This document shows positions 57,550-64,000 of a DNA stretch of 64,000 bases, piece after piece (the stretch's first letter is position 1; every line of letters begins with the position of its first letter). The stretch is from Hydrogenophaga sp. (GTDB lineage Bacteria > Pseudomonadota > Gammaproteobacteria > Burkholderiales > Burkholderiaceae_C), in the NCBI RefSeq assembly GCF_025699295.1, contig NZ_JAILWB010000008.1:62001-126000 (forward strand), read 5' to 3'. The translations under genes and the position numbers were made by a program. The notes beneath the pieces are model-generated. The model saw nothing but the letters and a program-made list of their open reading frames with translations. It was not told the DNA's origin and made no database searches.

Positions 57550-58332
57550 ATGCACAGCCACGCCGAACTTCTGCAGACCGCCTTCTTGGGGCCTTGGGTG
57601 CGCGCGCCAGGCGATGGCCCGCGAACACAGCACGTGTACAGCTCGCTACTGCATTGGTACGAAGCCGCGAAGTTCATGCCCCATCACCCGGACCTACGCG
57701 ACGCAGTTCTGCTACAGCCGACCGTCAAGGAGGTTAAGCGTTTTGGCAAGCTGCGGCAGAGTTCTTGGCGTAGCGACTGGAATCTCGTGCGCCCCTCTAT
57801 CCTGATCGCCGGCCTGGGATTCCTGACCCTACAGCGTCCGGACCTTGGATTGCGCGAGGTGGACCTGTCAATGATCAAGACCGGAATGGCGCCCATGGGT
57901 CTCCCCGAACGATTTGTCGACGCATGTCTTGAGCGTTTCGACACATGGAGAAGAGGCCCGCGCATCACCTTCATCGGAGCCGATAGCGCGCCCGAGCAGG
58001 TCGTCGGCAAGGCGCTGGGAAAGTTGGTTTCGGCCATGCCAACATGGACGTTGGTCACCAGTGCCTCGGCGCGAGCACCTTGGCGTCTGCACGACTGGTG
58101 TCTCGCCAACTTCATCCCGGCCGAGTACCAGGGTGGACCCAGCACGAAACTCACCCGCGGCTATCTGCGTGACCTCGTGGACAAGTGTGACCAGGTGGTC
58201 GTTTTTGAAGAGCGCCAGGCCAAGCGCCACGACGCCGTGATCTCGCACGCTCGCCACTTGAAGAAGAAGGTGTCACTGGAACTCTACGCGCCAGCTGCTG
58301 AGCTGCCTCGAGAACTGGAGGGCCTACGGTAG
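57550..58332 (+). CDS. NADAR-like domain fused to a SLOG-like Rossmann domain
   Basis: A 260-residue protein. Residues 28-100 (VYSSLLHWYEAAKFMPHHPD ... VKEVKRFGKLRQSSWRSDWN ... LVRPSILIAG) follow the NADAR pattern (S-x-E-H-Y-x-x-A-K-F, then gR..R.DW..vR). The usual glutamate of EHY appears to be a leucine. Residues 136-245 (PRITFIGADSAPEQVVGKAL, then CDQVVVFEE) look like a SLOG/DprA-type nucleotide-binding fold. NADAR domains remove ADP-ribose-type groups from nucleobases or related substrates (family knowledge). The fusion suggests a role in ADP-ribose or nucleotide signalling in conflict. Both assignments are by eye. Confidence 0.5.
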   Translation: MHSHAELLQTAFLGPWVRAPGDGPRTQHVYSSLLHWYEAAKFMPHHPDLRDAVLLQPTVKEVKRFGKLRQSSWRSDWNLVRPSILIAGLGFLTLQRPDLGLREVDLSMIKTGMAPMGLPERFVDACLERFDTWRRGPRITFIGADSAPEQVVGKALGKLVSAMPTWTLVTSASARAPWRLHDWCLANFIPAEYQGGPSTKLTRGYLRDLVDKCDQVVVFEERQAKRHDAVISHARHLKKKVSLELYAPAAELPRELEGLR

Positions 58333-58412
58333 TCACCCTGGCGCCAAAGCAAATCAGTGCAATCCTGCCGTGGCCACCACGTCATTTAGCAGGTAAAAGT
58401 CAGAGCCATGAA

Positions 58413-58448
58413 AAAAGGCCTGCCCTCCCGAAGGAGCGCAGGCCTTTT
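58413..58448. terminator. Bidirectional terminator
   Basis: AAAAGGCCTGC (58413-58423) pairs with GCAGGCCTTTT (58438-58448), enclosing CTCC:GGAG. Between convergent genes. Confidence 0.85.
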
Positions 58449-58457
58449 CGTTGCTCG

Positions 58458-59015
58458 TTAGCGCCAATACGCCACGGGCTGTTGCAATGCCCTGACCACG
58501 CGGTACGTACCCGCGGAATTGATCAGGAAGACTCGTTGACCAGGTGCAACCGCGTCGAAGGGCGCGGGCTGCACGATGGTGATGACGCGCGCCGGCATGC
58601 CGTTGCGGCCTTGCAGTTGCAAGACGATCTCCTGCGCCTGATTGGTCGCCATGGCCGTCGTCACACGTTCGCCAGCGAGGCCACCCAGGGTGGTTCCGAT
58701 GACGGTTGCTGCGCTGTTGGTCGAGGCCTTGCGGCCCAACAACCCGCCAACAACTGCTCCGACACCGGTGCCCGCTGCGCGAGCTTGCCAGGTCGGCTCG
58801 GTACGCGCCATGCGAACCTGCACCACCACGGCGTCCTCAGTTTGCGAGTAGACCTGTGCTTGGCCGCTGCCGTACACGTTGCCCGACTGAGCATGCGCCT
58901 TGTCGGGGACCATCATCACGAAGCCGACCACCAGGACCGCGAGGATCTCGGCGGCGGCGAGAGCAATCGAGCTCGCAGAAGCTTTGCGAAGTGCAGAAAC
59001 GATGTTGAAGTTCAT
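58458..59015 (-). CDS. SlyB-like glycine-zipper protein
   Basis: A 185-residue protein. A signal-like hydrophobic segment (residues 17-36: IALAAAEILAVLVVGFVMMV), then a soluble part with a glycine-zipper region (GTGVGAVVGGLLGRKASTNS, GTTLGGLAGERVTT). This pattern is typical of SlyB/17-kDa surface antigen proteins (family knowledge). No lipobox cysteine is seen. Lies downstream of the pilus genes with leader L15; probably a cell-envelope accessory of pilus assembly. Confidence 0.65.
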   Translation of the reverse strand: MNFNIVSALRKASASSIALAAAEILAVLVVGFVMMVPDKAHAQSGNVYGSGQAQVYSQTEDAVVVQVRMARTEPTWQARAAGTGVGAVVGGLLGRKASTNSAATVIGTTLGGLAGERVTTAMATNQAQEIVLQLQGRNGMPARVITIVQPAPFDAVAPGQRVFLINSAGTYRVVRALQQPVAYWR

Positions 59016-59040
59016 GGGATTTCCTTTGAGTGAGAGAGCG

Positions 59041-59085
59041 CAAAGGAATCCCCCCTGCAGGGAGGTTTCCCTGCAGGGTTGCAAT
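59041..59085 (-). promoter_or_regulatory. Structured leader L15 (alternative hairpins, operon-internal)
   Basis: Minus-strand leader starting ATTGCAACCC. Stem B: CCCTGCAG (59053-59060) with CTGCAGGG (59071-59078). Stem A: GGGAA..CCTCC with GGGGG..TTCCT, enclosing the GCA loop. The two share the middle arm. Confidence 0.7.
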
Positions 59086-59104
59086 ATGGAGACGATGACG
59101 ACGG

Positions 59105-59260
59105 TCAGTTGTCGTCGAACATGAAGTCGACTTCACGGAACGGATCCGCGTCGGCGACCTTTTCGTCTTCTTGGTGATGGTCGGCTAGTGACGATTCGTG
59201 GCGGCCCCTGAAGGCGCCAAGAACTACGATCAGACCGACGAAGGCGAGGAGGTATTGCAT
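59105..59260 (-). CDS. Small membrane protein (51 aa)
   Basis: MQYLLAFVGLIVVLGAFRGR: a single hydrophobic segment, then an acidic tail (DEKVADADPFREVDFMFDDN). Start chosen behind leader L16 with an AGGA site. Probably a pilus or envelope-associated small protein. Confidence 0.55.
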   Translation of the reverse strand: MQYLLAFVGLIVVLGAFRGRHESSLADHHQEDEKVADADPFREVDFMFDDN

Positions 59261-59276
59261 ATCAGTTTCCTGGTAT

Positions 59277-59314
59277 GGAACCCCCCCCGACGGGACAGGT
59301 CCCGTCTGGGTGAA
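59277..59314 (-). promoter_or_regulatory. Structured leader L16 (alternative hairpins)
   Basis: Minus-strand leader starting CTTCACCCAG. Stem B: GACGGGA (59289-59295) with TCCCGTC (59300-59306). Stem A: GGGACC with GGTTCC (one G-U), enclosing TCCC:GGGG. An eight-C run lies inside the plus-strand copy. Confidence 0.65.
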
Positions 59315-59359
59315 GGCATGCGCAGGGCATGCGAATGCTCGAATGAGCAAGGTCTTTAG

Positions 59360-59401
59360 AGTTTACCGTGGCCAGCGATTCCCTGCTGGCCCTGAAGTCC
59401 A
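59360..59401 (-). promoter_or_regulatory. Regulon promoter candidate for 59105-59260
   Basis: -10 TAAACT (59360-59365), 17 bp, weak -35 CAGCAG (59383-59388), 7 bp, box TGGACT (59396-59401). Exact geometry; the -35 is poor. It lies just beyond the stop of pilV. Confidence 0.5.
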
Positions 59402-59414
59402 GGTCGGCCCTTCG

Positions 59415-60953
59415 CTATTCCTTCATGCAGGCCAACAAGGCGACGTTGCGTCCACGGGTTTCTGCCGCGGAACGAGTGACCCGGGCCGAGTCGAACGTCA
59501 TGTAGACCGGCGCACTCGGATAGTAGGAGCCGCCATACCAACGCGAACCCGGTGAGGAGCCGGCGAACGCGCCCCAGCCCGAGCCGAACGGCTCTTCGAA
59601 GTTGTGGAAGGTGCCTGTAATCTGCTGCAGCGCATCCAGCTGTGCGGACCCCAAAGCACGCCCGGGGTCGACGCCTCGGCCTGCATCCCATGACCGGATG
59701 AACTCACCACGCAGGTCCACGGTGCCGTTGGTTCCATTGGCCGCGCGCCAGCCATCCGGGCAGGATCCAGCGTTGAAGTAGGCGTACATACCAGACTCCC
59801 CGCCCCCGCCCGCGCCCTTCCAGATGCCGCCTTGGCAGGAAAGGAATTTGCCATCTACTTCACGGGCGATGCTACCGTTGCGCACGCATGCAGCATCCTC
59901 GACTGCTATCTCCGAAATCTCCAGAGAGCCTGCCAGTCTATTGATCACGGCTGTACCGTCGACACGAATGTTGCCGCTGTCATCGACGCCGATGGCGGCC
60001 CAGCTGCCGGTGCCATCGCACGTATAGGCTCGGGGGCCGGTACCGACCGTGGGAGTAAGCACAGCTCGCGTAAAGCCGCGTTGCGTTGCATCGCATGTGC
60101 CAAGGCCAGCTGCGGTTTCGACCGGGTCACGCCAGAACGTGCTGCCGGCCTTCCGCCAGACGTCCGACTCGCAGGCCAGCACACTACCTAGAGCATCGCG
60201 AGCAAGCGCCCCGCGTGGCGAGCATGCGGCCCCTTCAACTTGAACAGCAGAAGCGCCAAACAGAATTGGCGTGTTCATGGTGTTGAGTTGCGGGTTCCCC
60301 GGTACCTCGTCGCGGTACAGCGTGGACTCATTGCCTGGGCCATCTGCATACCAGAGGGCCATGGCAGCATGTCCCTGAGTGATCGCAACCGCACCGCCGG
60401 TGCCGTCGCATCGCTGCGCCAAGTGGTTTGCGTTCGCGAACGCCCCAATAGCGAACTCGTACCCGCCAATTGCGCCGCGCACTGTTGAAGCGTCGGTGGA
60501 GTAGATTGCTCCCCCCGCACCTCCGATCGTGGCGGCAAGTTGAGCCAGGGCGAGATCGTCGAACGCCTCGCCGCCCTCAGCAACGACCAATCCATTTAGC
60601 TTGTAGGCGCTAGGCTGAAGCACAAGCACACAGGTGGCTTGCCCACGGCCGTTGGTAAGGGAAAAGCCCGGCTGCAGATTGCCGGCAGTGACCAAGTCCT
60701 GGACTCGGATGAGCACCGGCTGAGTGGCGGTCGCAATCGCTGCGATCGCACCGTAGTTGTCCTTGATGTAGGCGTTCGCTGCATCGCCTACCGCACGCGT
60801 GTGAGCGGCGATTACCGAGATCTCAGCATCCTCCCCCGCCTTGTTGCTAAGTTGGGCGACACCTACTGCAACCGATGCCATCACCACGAGTGCGATCAAC
60901 ATTTCGAGCAGGGTCACGCCCCGGGCATTGCCCATCGCCTTGTTCACTTTCAT
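59415..60953 (-). CDS. pilV: PilV-type minor pilin / pilus adhesin
   Basis: A 512-residue protein. The start MKVNKAMGNARG has a GGAGG site. The prepilin signal G-VTLLEMLIALVVM has glutamate 5 of the mature protein and a hydrophobic helix. Residues 30-400 resemble the constant part of PilV from thin-pilus plasmids. The C-terminal 110 residues (CPDGWRAANGTNGTVDLRGE, FIRSWDAGRGVD, then a Gly/Ser/Tyr-rich end) look like a phage tail-fibre or collar tip. In R64-type systems this tip is switched by a shufflon; here only one fixed tip is seen and no shufflase gene. It would decide recipient recognition. Confidence 0.75.
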   Translation of the reverse strand: MKVNKAMGNARGVTLLEMLIALVVMASVAVGVAQLSNKAGEDAEISVIAAHTRAVGDAANAYIKDNYGAIAAIATATQPVLIRVQDLVTAGNLQPGFSLTNGRGQATCVLVLQPSAYKLNGLVVAEGGEAFDDLALAQLAATIGGAGGAIYSTDASTVRGAIGGYEFAIGAFANANHLAQRCDGTGGAVAITQGHAAMALWYADGPGNESTLYRDEVPGNPQLNTMNTPILFGASAVQVEGAACSPRGALARDALGSVLACESDVWRKAGSTFWRDPVETAAGLGTCDATQRGFTRAVLTPTVGTGPRAYTCDGTGSWAAIGVDDSGNIRVDGTAVINRLAGSLEISEIAVEDAACVRNGSIAREVDGKFLSCQGGIWKGAGGGGESGMYAYFNAGSCPDGWRAANGTNGTVDLRGEFIRSWDAGRGVDPGRALGSAQLDALQQITGTFHNFEEPFGSGWGAFAGSSPGSRWYGGSYYPSAPVYMTFDSARVTRSAAETRGRNVALLACMKE

Positions 60954-60975
60954 CGCGCCTCCTCTGTTCCGTGAT

Positions 60976-62034
60976 TTACGCTCGCACACGGTCGTATGCG
61001 ATCGGATTGCCGGCAACCGCCCGCACAGCATCTGCCTTTGAGATAACGCCCTGACGAATGAGGGCCTGAATCGAATCGCCCAGTGGGATCGAGACGCCGT
61101 CTTCCTTGCGTTCCATCATGGCGTTCATCTTGTCGGCGTCACCGAAGTGCTTGGAATAGGTGCGCTTGTGGTTCGCGAGAAAATCGACCGCAAGCGCATA
61201 CCCACCCCCATCTGCTCGGGGGATCAAGGTCTGGTTGACGACCCCGAGTAGGCTTGCCGCCAAGGATCGCGACTTAGCCTCCTGCTCCGTATCGCTGAAG
61301 AAGGCCAGCATCTTGGTGACCGTGTGCAGGGCAGAGCTTGCGTGCAACGTGCCAATCACAAGATGTCCGGATTCGCCAGCAATCAACGCTTGTTCAGCGG
61401 TTTCTCGATCTCTGATCTCTCCAATCACAATGACATCGGGCCGCTGACGCAAGGCCGCGCGTACGCCATCAAGCACCGAGTCGCAATCCACTCCGACCTC
61501 ACGCTGCGAGAAAATCGCGTTCTTCCGCTCAAACACGTACTCAATCGGCTCTTCCACCGTCACGACATGAACTGCGCGTGATTGATTTATGGCGTCGACC
61601 ATCGCCGCCATGCTCGATGTCTTGCCGGAGCCGGTGGGCCCTGAAATCAGAAGCAACCCAGAAGGGGTGTCGAGCAGTACCCGAAGCCCACCTGGCAGTC
61701 CCTGCTTCTGCAGGGTGGGCATCTCAGACGGGATACGGCGCATCGACAGCATGAGTCGCTTGCCCGCGTTTGCCAGGTAGGCGTTGATGCGTAGGCGGTG
61801 ACCTTCGATCTGATGCGGTCGATTGATCTCGCCTTTCGTGATCAGCTGCTCTGCATCGGGCTCGATGGCCAGCAAGAGCTCAAAGATCTCCTTGTAGGTG
61901 ATCTTCTCGCCTGTACCAGCATCGCTCCACCCGCGTGCCGTCTTGACCATGATCGTGTCTTCTGACTGGACCATGATGTCAGTGATGTGCGCGTTCTTCG
62001 CCAATGCGGCAAGCACTGCCTGCGTAACTTTCAT
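60976..62034 (-). CDS. PilT-family pilus ATPase
   Basis: A 352-residue protein. Walker A (SGPTGSGKTSS, about 135), the Asp box (VVTVEEPIEYVF), Walker B (RQRPDVIVIGEIRD) and His box (ESGHLVIGTLHASSALHT) are all in place. Length and start fit PilT/retraction-type or DotB-like ATPases rather than the longer PilB extension type. It should power pilus movement from the cytoplasmic side. A second, more divergent ATPase of the same fold follows two genes upstream. Confidence 0.85.
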   Translation of the reverse strand: MKVTQAVLAALAKNAHITDIMVQSEDTIMVKTARGWSDAGTGEKITYKEIFELLLAIEPDAEQLITKGEINRPHQIEGHRLRINAYLANAGKRLMLSMRRIPSEMPTLQKQGLPGGLRVLLDTPSGLLLISGPTGSGKTSSMAAMVDAINQSRAVHVVTVEEPIEYVFERKNAIFSQREVGVDCDSVLDGVRAALRQRPDVIVIGEIRDRETAEQALIAGESGHLVIGTLHASSALHTVTKMLAFFSDTEQEAKSRSLAASLLGVVNQTLIPRADGGGYALAVDFLANHKRTYSKHFGDADKMNAMMERKEDGVSIPLGDSIQALIRQGVISKADAVRAVAGNPIAYDRVRA

Positions 62035-62038
62035 GCTC

Positions 62039-62497
62039 TTATGTCCCTACGATAACCACGGCGCCGTCTGGAATGGCCGTGGGGAGGCTAATGCCGGTGT
62101 CTAGGCCAGTGCTCGAGACGAGTCGCCCCGTTATGGCGCTCTTCGTTCCGACCAGGAAGGACTTCCTTGTCATTTCGGCCAGGCGGTGAACCGTTCCGAC
62201 TTCCGCGCTGCCCGATGCATACACATAGAGCTGCCCACCTTGAACGAGGTTGGTCCAGAGCGGGTTCTTCTTGTAGCCAGGCAACCAGTACGACTCCAAC
62301 GCATGGTCTTGAATGACGCCGGACGCACCTGGATTGGCGCCAAGGTATCTGCTCAAGGCGTTGCGATACGCGAGCATGTTCGTCGCGGAAACGCTCGCCA
62401 CAATTGATGCGGTGGCAGCCTCTTGGCGTGGCGCCGCCTGCCCGGTGAAGTACACCATCAGCGCGAAGAAGACAGCCGCGACCCAGATGGGAACCAA
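62039..62497 (-). CDS. pilM: PilM-like thin-pilus protein
   Basis: A 152-residue protein. One N-terminal membrane helix (IWVAAVFFALMVYFTGQAAP), then a periplasmic alpha/beta region (RNALSRYLGANPGASGVIQD). Size and layout match PilM of IncI1-type thin-pilus operons (family knowledge). It lies 4 bp from the next gene's start and 1 bp after the previous gene's stop, so the genes are tightly coupled. Confidence 0.55.
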   Translation of the reverse strand: MVPIWVAAVFFALMVYFTGQAAPRQEAATASIVASVSATNMLAYRNALSRYLGANPGASGVIQDHALESYWLPGYKKNPLWTNLVQGGQLYVYASGSAEVGTVHRLAEMTRKSFLVGTKSAITGRLVSSTGLDTGISLPTAIPDGAVVIVGT

Positions 62498-62498
62498 T

Positions 62499-63476
62499 TC
62501 AGCCTCTCAGTGCAATGCGAGCATCCGTATCGCTCGCCGTCGCCGACGCGGGCCGGCGCTGAACAAACAGCCTGTTGCGCTGCATCTGTACTTCGTTGGC
62601 GATCTGTTCCCACTTGCGCTGACGCAAGGTAGTACGGACCCCATGAGAGTCCGGGTCAGCCAGCCAAAGAAATTCAAGCTTCGGCTTGCGAGGAGTGCCT
62701 TCCAGGCGCTGATGCATCACCGCCGCAAGCCCGTTGGCAAGCATGCTCGAGGTGTCGTCGGGGTTCCCAATGGCGCTATTCGCCAGCGAGTAGAGTCGTT
62801 CGACAGCCATGGGAACCGACTCACCGTGGACGGTGCAAACCACCAGCCGGCCATTTGCCGACGCGCGCAGCGCCTCAGCCGCAGTCTCTGGATCGCGCAC
62901 TTCGCCAATAAAGATGATGCTCGGCGAGCGGCGAAGCATTTTGCGGCATGCCTCACCGAAGTCACCGTGCTCTTCCCAGGTTTGGAAGCAGACGCCTTCA
63001 CCATGGGTGCCTTCCAACGGCATCTCTGGCGGATCTTCGATGGTCATCGCCACACCACCATGACGCTTCAATCGCTCAACCACCACTGCCGAGACGCTGG
63101 TGGTCTTCCCTTGTCCGAACGTCCCAGCGAAGACCACCAAGCCGGACAGTTCCTTTCTCACCAGCATTTCGACGTACGAAGGGTGGATGCTGAGTTCTTC
63201 GGGCGTCGGAATGCTCGCAGGCATGCGGCGCAGTACGAAGATGTCCTCGTTGACCGACTTCAAGTAGGACACCCGATAGGAGATTCCATTGCTTCGCACT
63301 GCAAACTCGTCGTTCTTGGTGGTCTGACCTCGCTTGCCGCAAAGCGCGCGCAATTCGGCAAGTTCCTCCGACGCTGCCACAGGAGCGACAACCGGGTCCT
63401 TTGTGCCAGGGACTCCTGAAAGCCAAGCTTGGTTCGAGCTCAGGTAGATGTCCTTGAAGTCCAGTTCTTCCAGCAT
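62499..63476 (-). CDS. Second PilT/VirB11-like ATPase
   Basis: A 325-residue protein starting MLEELDFKDIYLSSN, chosen because the longer frame enters the pilin gene. VVFAGTFGQGKTTSVSAV (about 118) is Walker A, MTIEDPPEMPLEG an Asp box, and RRSPSIIFIGEVRDPETA a Walker B. The C-terminus ends in a basic tail. It is more divergent than the PilT gene at 60976, but the ATPase core is intact. One may drive assembly, the other retraction; which is which cannot be told here. Confidence 0.75.
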   Translation of the reverse strand: MLEELDFKDIYLSSNQAWLSGVPGTKDPVVAPVAASEELAELRALCGKRGQTTKNDEFAVRSNGISYRVSYLKSVNEDIFVLRRMPASIPTPEELSIHPSYVEMLVRKELSGLVVFAGTFGQGKTTSVSAVVVERLKRHGGVAMTIEDPPEMPLEGTHGEGVCFQTWEEHGDFGEACRKMLRRSPSIIFIGEVRDPETAAEALRASANGRLVVCTVHGESVPMAVERLYSLANSAIGNPDDTSSMLANGLAAVMHQRLEGTPRKPKLEFLWLADPDSHGVRTTLRQRKWEQIANEVQMQRNRLFVQRRPASATASDTDARIALRG

Positions 63477-63517
63477 TACGCCACTCCCATACGTGTCTAA
63501 GGTTGCCGCTACGTCAA

Positions 63518-64000
63518 TCAGTTGCCACGAAACACCACTGTGGTGCCGGCACTGCAAACGTTCACGGCCGTCGGAGGATTTACAGGAAACACCGTGATCG
63601 CGCTGCCGCTGCCGACGGTAACGCTCTGCCAGCCGTGGGCACCAGTGAGCATCGGTACGCACAACTCCTCGTCAATGTTGGTCAGCGTCACGTCGAACGC
63701 CGAGACCGCCGAGGTGAGGCTGATCGTTCCGTTGGCCACATGCGTCAGCGTCGGGGGGTTCGTGTTGGTGTCCACGCGGATCGTTGTAGGAACCCGCTTG
63801 GAGAACACCAACACGTTGTTGAGACTGGTGCCATTTGCGCCATAGTTGCCCTGGCCCTGCCAGATCTGTTTGGCGGCTGCGCGAATTGCGGCGAGATCCT
63901 GAGCCAGCTGCGTGGTCCTCTGGGACGCCATCGCACTTTGGTAGAGAGACAGCGCACCAGCCACGACGACCGCCATCACGGTCAGGCCAGCCATTAGTTC
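63518..64000 (-). CDS. pilS: PilS-type major pilin, partial at window edge
   Basis: The frame continues past the right edge, so the start is missing. The visible start ...E-L-M-A-G-L-T-V-M-A-V-V-V-A-G has glutamate 5 and the hydrophobic helix of a mature type IV pilin. The rest has the disulphide-forming cysteines (DEELCVPM, NVCSAG) and size of PilS from IncI-type thin pili (family knowledge). It would be the main pilus subunit and lies first in the visible pilus operon. Confidence 0.7.
   Translation of the reverse strand, partial: ELMAGLTVMAVVVAGALSLYQSAMASQRTTQLAQDLAAIRAAAKQIWQGQGNYGANGTSLNNVLVFSKRVPTTIRVDTNTNPPTLTHVANGTISLTSAVSAFDVTLTNIDEELCVPMLTGAHGWQSVTVGSGSAITVFPVNPPTAVNVCSAGTTVVFRGN

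Noticed and set aside
59415-61031. Possible shufflon at the end of pilV
   Set aside because: No second tip segment and no repeated short crossover sites were seen.
1-64000. CRISPR arrays, rRNA, intact insertion sequences
   Set aside because: No regularly spaced repeat array, rRNA-like stretch or transposase gene was found.

Overview
The window looks like part of a large, high-GC plasmid (or a very plasmid-like integrative element) of a proteobacterium, most likely a beta-proteobacterium of the Burkholderiales. That host assignment is inferred from gene style and base composition, not from a marker gene. No rRNA, tRNA, ribosomal-protein or central-metabolism genes are visible. What is visible is plasmid machinery: a DnaB-type helicase, a ParM/ParR-like partition locus with tandem centromere-like repeats, a ParB-like protein, a tyrosine recombinase and a degenerate relative, thin-pilus genes of the PilS/PilT/PilM/PilV type, and many small proteins of unknown function.

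Layout. 1-1.4 kb: the edge of an ABC-three-component (ABC-3C) conflict system that interrupts a DndC/PAPS-reductase-like gene. 1.9-5.5 kb: small operons with an HhH-GPD glycosylase-like protein and a secreted thermonuclease. 5.5-11 kb: two DNA methyltransferases and a GHKL-ATPase. 11-15 kb: a PAS histidine kinase and an AbiE-like type IV toxin-antitoxin pair with operator repeats. 15-24 kb: small unknown proteins, a third methyltransferase, a DpdA-like transglycosylase and a PD-(D/E)xK-like nuclease. 24-33 kb: two uracil-DNA-glycosylase superfamily proteins, a ParB-like protein, a protein with alpha-CTD-like repeats, and unknown plasmid genes. 33-38 kb: integrase, a 1.2 kb non-coding region with DnaA-box-like sites, then parC-like repeats and parM/parR. 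38-44 kb: unknown genes and a CoiA-like protein. 44-50 kb: dnaB and its operon, then a divergent control region. 50-58 kb: a 1,716-residue methyltransferase-helicase (DarB-like) and a NADAR/SLOG-like fusion. 58-64 kb: pilus genes.

The most striking feature is regulatory. At least a dozen promoters share one exact geometry: a TGGACC-like box (consensus about ACTGGACCGATTCG), 7 bp, a poor -35 hexamer (often TTGCNC or TGGCNC), 17 bp, and a -10 hexamer. All but one face the minus strand; the exception drives parM. Seventeen minus-strand genes also carry, just upstream of the start codon, a leader beginning like TTCAACC..ACCC. Each leader can form two mutually exclusive hairpins, and the base pairs change compensatorily from copy to copy. 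Leaders also occur inside operons, ahead of individual genes. Together these look like a plasmid-wide regulon with an activator-type operator and a per-gene RNA switch. I recognise no described family with these features, but could not search.

Genes under this control are mostly DNA-modifying or DNA-handling proteins (methyltransferases, DpdA-like enzyme, GHKL-ATPase, giant helicase) and small unknown proteins. This suggests a coordinated 'establishment' or anti-defence programme around transfer. A second, smaller promoter class (TTGACA, 16 bp, TAGCTT, often with a palindromic spacer) serves other genes. Start sites were chosen from ribosome-binding sites, overlaps and leader positions; boundaries hand-counted from sequence may be off by one base.
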